A DNA stretch of 64,000 nucleotides. It comes from Luscinia megarhynchos (taxonomy: Eukaryota > Chordata > Aves > Passeriformes > Turdidae). The stretch's first letter is position 1, and each line of letters opens with the position of its first letter. This document shows positions 48,601 to 61,470 of this stretch, piece after piece. The DNA lies in NCBI GenBank assembly GCA_034336665.1, contig JAPFBE010000002.1, forward strand, positions 16,036,906 through 16,100,905, given 5' to 3'. The translations under genes were made by a program, and so were the position numbers. The notes beneath the pieces were generated by a model. It did not search any database, was not told where the DNA came from, and was given only the letters and a program-made list of their open reading frames with translations.

Positions 48601-51147
48601 ACAGGAAAGTACCCTCATTAAGGCCAGTGCTTCTAGCACTAAAGGTCTACTTGTCCATTTGGGCATATGCTTGTCTATTTTTTTTTGACCAAAGTGTATT
48701 TTGCATGTAGATGAAGTGTTGATCATCTCTCTCCAGCTGCAGTTCCTAGTCTTCTCGGAATTTCTTGCCCTTTTTTCTCCCAGGAAAAGGCCACTTTGTG
48801 GGGAAAACATTGCACTAAACATGCTCCAGCTGTTTCTTGCACCTGATCTCAGCTTGAACAAATGACACCGAAATCTGACAGGGGAGAGAAACTCTGGACT
48901 AACTACAGTTATTTTAAAAAAAGAAAAAAAATCAGAAACTTTCCTTCTTATTTAAAAAGGGATAATAAGAGGAACACCTCTTCTTTTACTTGGGACATAT
49001 ACACATTAAAATATATATGTCTGAGGCAAAATATGGGCCACACAGATCCAGGGTTTGTTATGGCAATTACTCATTGGTGACACTGACAAGGAGATTTTGT
49101 GACCTGTCAAGGCCAAGAAAACAGGAATAGCAGCTTGAGGACAGATGATGCCCCAGCACTGAGCTAAGATCACCTTACAGTCTCCACCCCCTGCCTTTAG
49201 TTGCAAGAGTGAGCCTGTTCTGCAGTGTGCATGGCACCTGCGGCATCGGCACTGCCCCAGCACACCACCAAGTGCCTGGGAAATGTATGGGGATGAGCAC
49301 CACAGCAAGGCAACGGGCTATAAATGTCTCCAGATTCCCATGAGCAGCTAAAAAACTAAGAAGCCTGGCAGGGCTGTGTGTGGATATTTGACATATATGA
49401 AAAAGAGCTTATAGGAATGAGGCCAGCATTTCTGGCTGCTTTCACTACGTATCCTTGAGGCATGTCTCTGTTATGAATTTTTCACCAGCCATTTCCATTT
49501 TGACTTCTTGTCAGAGCCTGAGCTTGTCCCCCGGTAACTCCACTGCAGTCTTGGTGCCTGCAGCCAGACCTCTCTGTTCTTACTGTTTCAAGCAGGTTTA
49601 CTTGCTATGTCAAAAAAAGACACTGCAGTTTCCTCAGTTTTCTCTAGGCATTTAGCATTGTAGTTGTAGGCATTCAGCTGAAGTGGAGGAAGCCTCTGTA
49701 GGAGGGGTATCCCCTGGGACTTTACTCTGATGGTGTAGCGTGGTGCAGAGCAAATGCCAGTCTGTGCTCTTACAAAGTTTGTGGAACCAGACTTTTCTGC
49801 CATTGCTACCAGCACTGTATCTGCAATGTCCTTTGATAATTAGCTGAATTGGAGTTACCCTGTTACCATTGGCATAACTGTATGTGAACCTTGTGAATTG
49901 CTTCCTAGCTCCAATTCTCCCCAACATTTACCATCTCTTCACAGTTTTTAATAAAGTCTTCATCTTGTTAAAGACAAACATATTCTACTTTCCTAACAGG
50001 ATTATTATGTAAACCGTAGAATTGGTTTCAATTTCAACAGGAACAACCAGCTTCCTACAATGGATCTAGGATGAATCTTTTGAAAATAGAAACTGTATAT
50101 ATCACACAATGTAGGTCAAACCATCAGCTGACAGAACAGCTCAGCTTTCTTCAAATTCTTGCAGATATAGTTCCTTTTTCAAGTGAAAAGCGTCTTTCTG
50201 AAAAGCTAAGCTGGTTCAACACCATTTGAAACAGAGTAAAAGGAGTTTCATTTTAGTTTTAGGAGGGCAGAATTGTAAGAAGGGTACAAACCTGACTGCA
50301 ACAAAGTTTAGCATTGGGCTTTTAACACATTTCAGTGATTAACTATCCATATAGTTATATTCCTAGTTTTTAAAAGAGTTTTAAATCACACTTCTCTAGA
50401 GGAATGAAACTTAATTGGGAAGATATCCAGGCAAAATGCAAAGAAGAGAAAGGCCTCCTTTCTCAAGAATTTTGATCCTGACACCAAGTTTTTGAAGTTC
50501 ACTTCACCACTGGTTAGCAGAACTGTCTCTTTTCCCAGAAGAATTGGAGCTGGCAGAAAATTTGAAAATGTATTATTTTGTACAATGCAAAGGAGATATA
50601 AACCCCTTGCTTCCTCTGATGATTCAAAGAGTTTCCCTCTTTGAATTGGGCCATACGACACAGCTCAAATCTTTGTCTGTTTCTCTGCAGCTTGCTTGTT
50701 TCCCTTGGCAAAGTGGAAATCAAAAGCATCAAGGCAAAGTGATCCTCTCAAAATCCACTTATCTTGACGGGAAAGTGGTTTAAGATCAGGCAAAAAAGAA
50801 ATCCCCACTTCCCTTTTCTCAGGAAATTACACCATGTTCCTTTGCAGATTTGTGTTTAATTTCCATCCACTTACCCTTGTTATAAGAATAGGAAGAAGCA
50901 GGGCACCTAAGGGCACCTACCCTTTGCTACCATTAGTATTCACAATTTTTCCACTCTTTCATTTAATAGAAATATAATTTTTGACACTTGAACGAAATAG
51001 CATCCTGTTTTCCGTGAAGTTTGCTTGGGATTGTGTAAGATATTCCTTACAATGAGAAGGTGGGATTTCCAACAGTGGTAGAAAAGAGAGACTTTTACTG
51101 GAAACGATCATCTTTGCATCTCTGGGAAAACCTTATCATGTGTTTTC
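45641..51147. other. Intergenic, no gene recognised
   Basis: AT-rich unique sequence. I see no exon, RNA gene or repeat beyond short homopolymers. Confidence 0.65.
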
Positions 51148-51388
51148 AGTATATAATGGAGGCTTGTAAGAAATATGGAGAGAGGCTTTTTATGAAGACC
51201 TGTAGTGATAGGACAAGGGACAATTATATACTGCAAGGGTAGAATTAGATTGGACATAAGGAAGAAACTATTTATGGTAAGGGTGGTGAGGCTTTGATTG
51301 CCTGGAGAAATGGTGGATGTCCCAGACCTGGAAGTGGCAGGGAAGTGGATGGCCTTAAAGGTCCCTTTAAACCTCAAACATCCTGTGT
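51148..51388 (+). mobile_element. CR1 LINE 3' fragment
   Basis: Landmarks are GGCTTGTAAGAAATATGGAG, CCTGTAGTGATAGGACAAGG, ATTGGACATAAGGAAGAAAC and TTAAAGGTCCCTTTAAACCT. It has an internal deletion compared with the 45075 copy. The 191-codon antisense open frame over this region is a shadow of the repeat. Confidence 0.88.
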
Positions 51389-52092
51389 TTCTTTGTGTCT
51401 CTGTCTTCAGCCGAGGCCTTTGCTGTGTCACCATTGCCATGTGTGCTGTACAGAACATAAGCGGGTGAAAGCTCACTTGCAGTTCTTGAACCTTGCAAGT
51501 GGCTCTGTGGTGTGAAAAATGCTGGGTAATCAGCAAGTGGGGCCAGCACTGCCCATGTCCAAAGCTGCAGCCAGGAAGGCAAGGAACTTGCCCAGCTGCA
51601 GTGGAAGAGCTTCCCAGAAGAGACCAGTTCGCAGGATACATGGAACTGGAGCTCTGTCTCCTCATCCTCCTCCTGAGAAACACTTACAGCAGGTGAATTG
51701 CTGCCTTGAAATAGTGAACCTGCCAGGAATTTCCTCGTAGCAAAGTACACTGTAGCAAAAGGAGGCACAGATTAGTGCATGCAATAGAAACTGCTCTGCC
51801 AAAGCCCCTTTTTTTTTTTTTCCATTTTTCATTTCTTTGGTCTTATCAGCAAGGGCATGGTATTCTCAAAGGTTATTTGACAACCCAGAGTCATGAAGCA
51901 AACACACTGGCCCCCAGCATGAGAAATACAGCTAAGCAATGAAGGAATTACAAAGTGCTGCATCCTCTCTGCAATATAATATTAACACTTGAGTTAATCC
52001 CAGAGCAACACAAACCGTAAAAGTGATATGGAGGACAAAAAAATGAAGGAGTCAAGCCTTAGAACAGGGCACAAGAAAGAAACACACACTCA

Positions 52093-52680
52093 TCAAGGGC
52101 CACCCAAGAGAGACAGTTCCAACAGAAGATCCATGTAGCTGCTGGAATTGCAAGTGTTCATTTGAGCAGGTAACCTGTGCTCAGCAGTGTCACCTGCATG
52201 ACCAGCTCCACTGGCTTTGCCAATTTCTTTAAGCTCATGCTCAAGTTCTGCAGCATCAGGGTCAGATGCATGTCCTTTCATGGGGTGCCAGTGCAGGACG
52301 AAGTGCAGGTGGCAGAAGGATTTCAAACGTCTCTTGAGGTATTGGATTCTTGGGAATACTGAGAAAGGAAAGTCATGTTTCTGAGCTCACAGGTGCATAT
52401 GATCACACTGCTGAGGCCACTCACCTCTTGTGGAGTGTGCCACTGTTATAAAAAATCCAAAGCTCAGGAGCTTAATTGAGCAGAGGACATTTCTCCTTTT
52501 TTTTGGGAGCTTACGTCTTAGTCTAATGGGTTTCAGGAAATATTTTCCTTCTTTCCATTCAGATCTGTCAGAGGTGTGGTTCTCTCGCCGCAGCGGTTTA
52601 GTGATGTTTTTTGCATGTCTGAGGATGTTAGAAATATTAGACAGGATACTGTTCTGGATCTTAAAAGTGGCCATTGACAT
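52093..52680 (-). CDS. Unrecognised candidate two-exon ORF (speculative)
   Basis: I do not recognise this. On the minus strand an ATG at 52680 opens a frame (MSMATFKIQNSILSNI...) to 52425, where GAG/GTGAGT is a consensus donor. CTTTCCTTTCTCAG at 52359-52372 is a good acceptor, and the frame resumes at 52358 (FPRIQYLKRRLKSFCHLHF...) to a stop at 52093. Joined, this gives 173 residues with a basic middle (RLRRKLPKKRR), one hydrophobic patch (KLLSFGFFITV) and an acidic/His-rich second half. The intron would be only 66 bp. Because 66 is a multiple of three, both halves share one genomic frame interrupted by a single TGA, so a decayed single-exon ORF fits equally well. A different frame from 52839 (MKFIASLMVVIIMKYLSII...) overlaps the first half. 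Open frames of similar length occur by chance elsewhere in the window, so confidence is low. Confidence 0.15.
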
Positions 52681-52839
52681 TCCTTAGAAAGTATCTCCCT
52701 GGTCAGGGAGACTACATGCAGGAAAATAGCAACTTGGAAGTGCACATAGATCCAGGGCTTGTCTCCAGTTTCTATTATGGAGAGGTACTTCATTATAATA
52801 ACGACCATCAGTGATGCAATAAACTTCATGACACATACC
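52425..52839 (-). other. Candidate internal exon of an undescribed minus-strand transcript
   Basis: A stretch bounded by a strong acceptor (TTTTGTTTGTTTTATGCCACAG just upstream of 52839) and the GTGAGT donor after 52425. If real, it would be spliced from the CpG-rich putative first exon near 53.6-53.9 kb. It could be non-coding. Confidence 0.22.
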
Positions 52840-53504
52840 CTGTGGCATAAAACAAACAAAACCACCTCTGCCTTTGTAGACCTAGCAATTATTTTTAAAG
52901 TTCATGCTTGGGAGGGGCCAGCAACAGGTTTATAGTAGAAAAAAAAAAAGAATAATCTGGAAAGAAGAAAATGAGAAGGTGGTAGGAAGTTAAGATGTAT
53001 GAATCTGTTTTCTGAAGGTCCTAGTTCACCAGGTTCTGGAGAGGTAATCTGAATGCAAGGAGAGAAGGTCAGGTGGTTCAGTGCAGGGAATCAATTCCAC
53101 AACTCGGTATCAAGTTCCTGAAGGAAGTGAGTTCGGAGGAGAAAAGAGAAATAGATTTTTCCCTGGTAGTTCTGGCCTGGAGAGGCTGCTTAGCTATTCA
53201 AGACTAAAAAGCTGGGATTCTGTGGATGACCACAACAAGCAATTACTGAAATCTTCTTTTTGTTAACAGCTAAAAATTGAGGCTGAGACTTTCATCAAAA
53301 AGTGCCTAAAACAAGTTACTGATAAACTGAGCATATCTTGCCTGGATTATGGAGATGCCCCAGTTAAACTGTCCCACAGGATTCTTTTTGCTGTGGGCTG
53401 AATTTCACCTCCCAGAACTTTTGCCCACAGCTTTCTCTCCCCGACGGTTTCCAGGCTTGCATTTATTGTCCAAACGAATCAAGTTGTTTTGATAAAATAA
53501 GGAA

Positions 53505-53870
53505 CAGGGAAATGGGAATGCCGAGACGCTTAGCTTTAGAGATAGGCGCTGTACTACATGGTTATTGTGCGGGAAAGAGCCGGAGCTGGCCGCGCTTACC
53601 TCTCCTGCCTTACTACAGCCGGAGTGCCTCTAGGTGGTGCCTGGATCTGCCGCCTGGTGCCAGGAGCCGGGAGCAGCAGCCTCGGGCCGGGCTCTGCTCA
53701 GCGGGAGATGCCTGCAGCCGCATCACACATCCCTGTTCTCCCGGCGCGGCAGAGGCAAAAGCAGCTCCTCTCTCTCAGACAGGGACACTCGGCTTGAGCT
53801 GGAAGGATCCCTCCACAACCATAGGCACGTCTGCAGTTCGTCCAGACCTCACACACTGGCTTCATGCAGA
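53505..53870. promoter_or_regulatory. CpG-rich cluster, possible promoter / first exon
   Basis: About 20 CpGs in roughly 360 bp, isolated in CpG-poor sequence; the only other comparable stretch is the EDN1 island. On the minus strand it contains GGAGAG/GTAAGCGCGG, a consensus donor with GT at 53599-53598. A 140-codon plus-strand frame also crosses it but resembles nothing I know. A start site for a minus-strand transcript is inferred, not shown. Confidence 0.35.
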
Positions 53871-53899
53871 CCCGACTGACACACCCTCTCTCAAAGCTG

Positions 53900-56800
53900 C
53901 ATCCCAAAGAAAACCACCAGTAGTTTTACTTTGAGGTTGCTGGAAAGGCACGTCCTCTAGAGAATTTGTGTCTATAAGGAATGTAATCGACTTTATACCC
54001 TTCAGACTGAAGTGTTAGAAAAGAAACATGAAGTGGGCAGGCTCATGGGTCACCAGCAGGAGCCTGTTTCTTTTCTGCTCTACAGCCTATTTTGCTAGCC
54101 TGAGCAGTGTGAAGAGTATGGTGTGTTTGGCAGGAACGACTAATAGAGAGACCTGTGGAGTAAAGGATGCCATGGAGGGTATAGAGCTGTCTCCTATTAT
54201 TGACTATGAGGACATTATTAGGGGCAATATTGTGTGAGAACAGTTTTAAGGATAGGAATTGAAAAGGTCCACTGAATTTGTTAGGATGTAGAGTGATTGA
54301 TTCTTAGTTTCTCTTTACATCTTTGAGGTGAGGGACATCCACCAGAAAGGTTCACAGCCTTGGGGTGGTCACACAACTATTCAAAATGCATTATGCAGCT
54401 AGGAAGCAGAAAAAAATTCTTAATTGGGAAGACAGGACCTGCCTTGGAAGGCTTGCTATTTTCTTCCTGATAAACCATCCTTTTGAATAGAGTGACAATG
54501 CCTGTATTTAGTATAGCGGCAAAGAATTCACCCTTGGGCTTTCTACTTGTCCCTACAGGTTTCCTTTTGCTTGCATGTAAGGAGTGAGCAAACCTGGGAC
54601 CAAGGATGAGGTGCTGTCACAGATGGATGGACATCTGAGAAGGGTCATCTCATGAGTTCAGCCAGAAGCAGGACATGCCTAGCTGGAGGAAGGGGTACAT
54701 CTTTGACATGCACTGCTCTCCTGAGAAGGCTGAGGGATTAGCCCCTGGATTTGTTTTTCAGATGATCCCATACTAACAGCTTTGGGTGGATTTGGTCTGG
54801 CTTCTCCACACTGAGTCCTTTGACCTTTTAATCCTCCTGAAATAACCTATTCCTTCCCTGCCTCTGTCAACTCCCAACCCCACCAGATTTCCTTTTGTTG
54901 TTTTTCTCCTTGTACATGTTTTAGGAGCTTGTTGCAGCTTTCCTAGTGGGCTGGGTAATTAGGTGGCAGCTCTGGCTCCTTCCTCCCACTGGACTGTACC
55001 TGTGGCTGTGCTTATTTAGGAGTGCTGCTAGACAAGAGTGTTAGATTTCCAGTTTGAAAGTTTTTCAGGGCTAAACCCAAAGTCTGGCTTTTATGATAAA
55101 CAAAAAGGAATATCTCTGACTTCCCTTATTTTAACCTCTTTGTCCCTCATTGCAACTGACAGGCCCAAAGGGTTATGCAGCTCTAAAAGAGGAATAAAAT
55201 AAGCCTGTGGAAAAGAAAAGAAAATTACAGCTGGTAAGTGAGGCAGGATATAGCCATGGTGTGGATGGGAAAGGGAGGAAAAGAAGAAAGCTGGAGAGAG
55301 CTCTGGAAGGAGAGGGCTGCAGAGCTGGTCACATAGCTGAAGTGAAATATTTTAAGGACCTGGAATGTGGGGGAGGTGCAGAACCTCCTAAAGCCACTAC
55401 ACACATGGTCACTAAAAGCTGTGTGAGAATGCCTTTTACAGGCCCAGATTCAGCTCACATTGTTTTGAGGCTCTGAAAGAAGCAATGGCAGCTCCATAGG
55501 GAGGTTCAGCCAGCTTTAGCCAGAGGAAGGGTGCATGCTGTGTTTGTTCCCTAAGATGGATAAGACACTCTGTCTCCAGCCATGTCCTGCTGTCTCCTTG
55601 GCTTCCTCTGCCATCAGTGGCTGAAATAAGAGGATCACAAGTGGCTCTTTAAAAGCATTTCACACTGGTGCAGGAGAGGAATAATTAGTCCATAGTTATT
55701 CTTCTGGGCTTAGGTCTTTAGGCAGACAGGTCAATACCTGTCTGCTGCTCATCTTCAAACTCATGTGTAGAGGAAATGCAGGGGCTGCTCAGAAAATTGT
55801 GAGGTGCCCTGCAAGACATAGGTATCTGAGGTCCTTGGGAATTAACATTATCTTTAAAATTATGTATATTCTCAAAATTTCCTCTCAAGAAAGATGGCTT
55901 AAGCATGTTGGAATTGGAAAAGTCCTTTTCGCTCATCACTCATGATCACCTTGTACAAAACTGAGCGAGTTCATCATAGGCTGACTACTAGGTGACAAAA
56001 TATACAGGTGTTTCCTTGGCTTTGGACAGGAAAAGGCAACATTCTGGGGACTCTCAGCTTTCTCCCCTTCTCTTCTAGGGAGAGTTTTCTGAATAGGGAA
56101 TGCACAGAAAGGAAGTTGAAAAGCTAAGGACAGCAGCTGCTATCGGTGTCTGATGCTGCGAGAGCCAAATGCAGAGGAGGAGGAGGAGGAGGACAGAAAT
56201 GCCTGATTCAACCCAATATAGGGACATTCACCCGAGGGATCAGAGAGGAACAGTTATCTCAGTAGCTCATCCCACACCCCTGCACAAGGACATCACTGCC
56301 AGACTTGAAAAGGTGTGGATATTTCCCCACAAAGCCCAGGAAGTTTGTTCACTCTCCTTCTACAAATAAAACTCTGCCAGGCCACAGTATCTGAACAGTT
56401 TACACTCACTTTTCATGAGAACAAAGGAAGTAACTAGTTCTCACACTCCTTTGTACACCTGTGAAGGATGATGGCATAGATCTATAGACATCATATTGCA
56501 GACCTGCTGTAAGACCAAGGTTTTGGCCTTAATCATGTGTGATATATAGGGAAATAAATTCCATTTGAATATATACAAGATAAAATGAAGCCTTTTCACA
56601 CCTGTCCCCATGTCCAGCGGCATGTTTAACTGAAAAACAAAACAAAGTACAGCATGGAAAAATCTTCACTAAAAGGTCCTAAGACAGGATGCTTTTTGCT
56701 TTTCCAGGCAGAAGCATAAATAGTCTGATTCTTAAGGGGCATCTGTGTATGGAAAAAACCAGAATCTTCTACAGCACCAAATACTGTTAAAGTAAGCATT

Positions 56801-59800
56801 GTAAATATAACTCTGAGCACTGTATTTTACGTATTTGTATTTTTAAAAAAATCCCAACAAATCCAAACCACTGAAATTTTGGCAAGTCTTTGAAGTCAAA
56901 ACCCAAGAAAAGCTGAGCTGCCCCAAGGGTCTTCAGTGGGATCCTGGAGAGTTTGTGTTAACCAATGGTTGGAAAACCAAAAAAATACATAAAATTTTGG
57001 ATCAATTCCTTCTCCTAGGAGTTGTCTCACCTTGCTCACCCTCATCCAGGGCCCAGGTGCTACACTGCATCCTCTTCAAATCCCCTGTGCATTCTGCATG
57101 CCTTGTTATGGGAAGGGTGTCATGATGCCACAATCCCTTTCCACAGGCATGGACACCTGTGCTGTGTCACACCAAAAGCCACCAATGTCAGCCCAAGGCA
57201 GATTCCTAGGAAGGAGTAGCAGAATCGAGGAGGAAATAACATGAGACACCCCCATGAGTCACAGAAGACTTCCTGAGCCAGAGGTGGTGCTTTTGAATGT
57301 AGTAGCTCTCTGTGGATTCCTATTCCACTGAGTTTCCTAGTTTTCAGAACATGGATGAGCTTTCTTGTTCACAGGGTCTAACTGCCAGTTGCTGTGGCTC
57401 ACTTGTATTTGGTGTGAAGGAAACATATCCTTTAGTTCATTTTCATTCTGGTTTATGATCCTTAGTTCTTGTCATGGAGGATCCTTACATCCCTCCCTCC
57501 TGAACACACAAAGTTTTACACATTCCTTTCATCACCCCACAGTCCTTCCTGCCCTATGGGGACTGGTCACTATTCTCCTGTGCTGGTATAAGTCAGAAGT
57601 AGAAAGTCGCAGAGGCTTTACAGGAAGCATGGAAGAGAATATTTGTGTGTGGTTTCTTAATGCAAACTCTGCTGTACCCCTGCAATTTGACCCTAAATCT
57701 AACATAAGAGATTTCCTTATGCCATCTAAAGGGATTTGGTGCCATTAGTAACAGAGCAATAAAGCACTGATCTTTTCTCTCCTGTCTCCAGAGGGAAAAG
57801 AAAACAGGGACTTGAATGCTAAATTCTGTTTTCTGAGCTTTGATTTCAGAAGTGTTCAAATTTATATGCTGTAAGTCCATGCTCACCCAGAAATTCAGTG
57901 AATTCAGGGGAAACAACTGGTCTCTGAACAGCTGTTAGTTTGGTTTTGTGTAGTTCAGAGGATCTTATTAAGATAATAAATTTCCATAGAAACCGCTACT
58001 GCAGCATTTTAAGTTTTTTTTCTTCCCCAAGAGGAAAGTTATGCAAGGCCCTGGATGATATCAGCACATCTGGACAGCTCAGAGACTGGGGGGGTTTAAT
58101 GGAAAGAGGAGATAAATGATAAACAGCAAAGAAACTCACAGTTCTCTCTGCTTGGGGCAAGTGGTGGGATCCTGGAGAGAGAACTATAAACTCTGCCAGC
58201 ACCAGGAGGGCCCTGCCTGGTTCTTTGCTCTCCAAAAGGGTTCTGTGCTTGGCAGCCACCACAGACAGCAAACAGCTGCTGATTGCCACAGTGGGAAGTG
58301 CAAGGCCAAGCAAACTCGTACGTAATTCCAGCACTAAACACTCACTCCATAGCTACGGTTTGTATTTTTGCTCTTGGGGACCTGTGTGGGGAGGGGTTGT
58401 TCCCCCTCTTGCCTAAGTAAGAAGTATTGCACAACAGGCAGGTGCTGGATGCCTTGGAGCAACTTCAGCTCCATTTCCTGCTGATAGGAAAACCATGGGA
58501 TGTGCAGGCAGGTGGAGGGGAGCTGCAGCAGCCCTTGCACCTCACAGCTACCACTGTGTGATTATATCCTTTCAGTGCCTTCAGATGCAAGCCAGGGCAG
58601 CAGCTACTTCCTCTTTAGCTTAGACACTGGCAGCTCATAACCACAACTTCCACACCAGGTTCACAAGCCTTCAGGACATGACTGGTGTCGCAGGAGGGAC
58701 GCCCCTCTGGCCTGCTGGTAAAACCAGATCTGCTCATTCAAGGGAAAGTGTTTCACAGTTTAAAAAAAAATTGCTTTCATATAAATTTCTGCACACATCT
58801 TCACAATATAACTGTTTTTCAATGGAGACACCGCTTAAAGACATAATTAGAGGTCAGATGTTAATGGACAATCCATGTCTTCAAATGTAATTAAAAGCAC
58901 TGATACAAAACTTCCTCTGTCCAGAAAGTTGCTGTGCTTGGGTAAACTTTCAGGGGCTGGTCACTACTCTCAGGAGTAGAGTTGCTTAAATCATGCTGAT
59001 TCATAATCCTCTGCAAGAGAAAAATCAATGCTGGAGTGCTTTGCCTGTGTAACAACTTCTATTAGTGAGCCTGGAGTGTCTCTTCAATGAGATAATACCA
59101 AGCAGCTAAAACATGTAGAGAGAGCCTCCTGAATTAATTATGAATCGATTTTTATCCTTTTAATATTCTTGCTTACAAAGGAGTTCCTGTATAACATATG
59201 GGCCTTTTTCTCTGCCAGTTCACCTCTTTTTTGGTCTTTGGTCTTGTTCCTTGGTGCTCTCCCAGAGTGGTGGTGGGAATTACAGCAGGAACAGGCTGTT
59301 GATGAGCTCTGCATAAACTGAGCCATACAAACTCGTCATTAAAGTATGCACAGAGAGAAGAAGAGAGTAGAAGGTAATGGCTGATACCCTTGCAATGACA
59401 ACAATAAGAACTTGCTATTGGTCTTTCTCTGTGGCTTCAGGTGGCCTGGCTGAGTGAATGGGAGCTGGCTTCTCCCATGCCTGTGGACGTGCCTGTTGCA
59501 GCTCCTCTGTGGCTCTCCGGCCAGCTCTCCAGGGATGAAGTGATTTGACAGGATTTGGTAAAATAAGCAATTTCATTTACTACCTTGCAAGACATGAAGA
59601 GTTCAGGACTGAGTAATGATAAATCATGCTGTCTCTTTGAACGGTTAACCACATAACTTGGGCTGTGGCAGCATGTGTTAGGTCTCCTCAGGGACAGCCT
59701 GGACTGTCTCTGGAAAAGAACACAAATTTTGGGGTTTTTTGCCTGTACCCCTAGGCTGACTCCACGCTCTATGGGTGTGTCTACCCCAGGTAGATTTTTC

Positions 59801-61139
59801 CAGTGTACTGGCACCATTCACCAGCCACATCTCCTTGCAAATTCTATGCTTCACAAATTAATCAGGAAAAATATATAAATAGATAGGCCTGACCTCCTAT
59901 TCTTATTTTCATAGGCCATTATACTCTGCCTTAGCCCAATGAACTAACCAGGGCTTAGGAAGCTTATTCTGCTCAATTTTTTTTTTGACAATTTTAGTAT
60001 ATGCTTAAAATTAGTACCTGATGTACACATGGCTTGCATGTGTACTATTTGACTATGTCTTAGTTTGCTTATTTATAGATGATTAAATACAAAAATAGAT
60101 TAAAGCATTTGTATGCCAGAAAATATGTTTTGCATGGGGCTGATAAACATCTTTTCCTATGTTATTTTAATAGCAGTAAATATCTAGAGATATGCAGCAG
60201 CCAAGGATTCCAATGGAAGATGTTTCAACAACAGATGCTGAACACTGCTAAAGCAGGCTTTATGCTTAAAATCATAATTAAAATTATATAAAGCTCCTAA
60301 TATACTGATGAAACCATTACTTTTCTCTAAGACTTCTAGATGCTTCAGTGCCACTTGAACTGCAAATGTATCTGTTTATTTGATAAATAGTTTGTTGTTT
60401 CTCTTCTCCCAGCTGCCCCTTTTTCCATGCAGCCACATCCTCCCTCTCCTTGACCTGGGCTATCATCCTGTAGCTTTGCATTTGCTGCACAGAAACCCCT
60501 CTCCCTGAGCTCTGAGTGTGGCTGAGAGTCCTACCAAGGGCTCTGCTTCTCCTCAGGAGGTGAGCTGCCACAGAGACGTGCATCCATCAGTGTGCTGTCA
60601 TAAGCCATGGTGTCAGATAAAGTGTCCAGCTGGAAGGGGAGGAATGCTGCTTTTCCCAGCAGAAAATGCTCACCCACTCCAGGGGCTAAATTGTGTCTAA
60701 GGCCTGTTTGTGCTGATGTTTTCTATCATAGCAGTACACTCACTGGGTGCAGGTGGATGAAGCATTTTGAGGCTTGGGGCTGTCCTGCCCTCAGAGGCAA
60801 TTCTCAGAAAAAGACCCCAAATATTAGAAATTATTCACATGCTCCTCAAAATGTGATGTTTGATATGGGATCAGTTCTTTGCCCAGGAAGCAATGTTCTT
60901 CTCTGCATTTGTCCCTAAGTGAAAGTTGTTACTCATGCAAACCTGTCCTTTCCTCAGCCAATTTGATGCAGCAAAAGTGATGACAACTTACACAAGCAGT
61001 CTTCCTGGCACATGGAATTTTTTTCTGAGTAAGATAAAGAGATGCATAATTTTGGGCCCCTGATCTTTGGAAACTGCTCATGTACTCCACTGTTAATGAG
61101 CAGGCTAGGGAGGCTTTCCTCACCTCTATCTTAATATAA
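53900..61139. other. Intergenic, no gene recognised
   Basis: Open frames are short and unlike known proteins; a Lys/Arg-rich 89-codon frame at 55207-55476 is probably chance. It contains the (AGG)n run at 56174. Confidence 0.6.
56174..56193. repeat. (AGG)n trinucleotide repeat
   Basis: About six AGG units on the plus strand. The short Arg-rich frame over it is an artefact of the repeat. Confidence 0.88.
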
Positions 61140-61470
61140 AGAAAATGTTTAAAACAGCATTTTTGTTCTCAGCGATCCATAAAGAAGCATATTTTCAAAT
61201 CCGTGCCCACGTTAGATTATTTATATCATTACAATTGGTCTCCCCATGGAATTTGTTAACATGTTGTTGGCTATTTTCATCCTCCACATGAAAATGAATC
61301 CACTGGGTATGGCAGTGCTCAGTTATTATGAGGTTTTTTGATGAAAGACTTAAATTGCATCTGAGAAATACGAATTACAGGGTCTAATGTCCCCCGCCAG
61401 AGGTTTAATTTAATACACAAAAGGAGCTGATTACTCCCTACTGAGGTCATTACACGGAAATATTTTTTCC
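61140..61470. promoter_or_regulatory. Possible conserved non-coding element
   Basis: AT-rich, ORF-poor sequence that nevertheless retains CpGs (CAGCGATCCA, AAATCCGTGC, CCCACGTTAG, ATACGAATTA, CCCCCGCC, ACACGGAAA) and homeobox-type cores (TTAATTTAAT, AGATTATTTA). This texture is typical of deeply conserved vertebrate enhancers, but conservation cannot be seen from one sequence. Confidence 0.3.

Noticed and set aside
51108..51683. 191-codon antisense open frame
   Set aside because: It runs antisense through a CR1 fragment (51148-51388) and has no recognisable protein features.
52533..52839. Alternative frame with a hydrophobic start (MKFIASLMVVIIMKYLSII), faintly reminiscent of a multi-pass membrane protein segment
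   Set aside because: It stops inside the putative exon, overlaps another frame, and the resemblance is too weak to name a family.
53512..53934. 140-codon plus-strand frame across the CpG cluster
   Set aside because: GC-rich sequence has few stops, and the product resembles nothing I know. I treat the region as a possible promoter instead.
55207..55476. Lys/Arg-rich 89-codon frame resembling a nuclear-localised protein
   Set aside because: It is short, isolated, and its basic composition follows from purine-rich sequence; no splice or promoter support.
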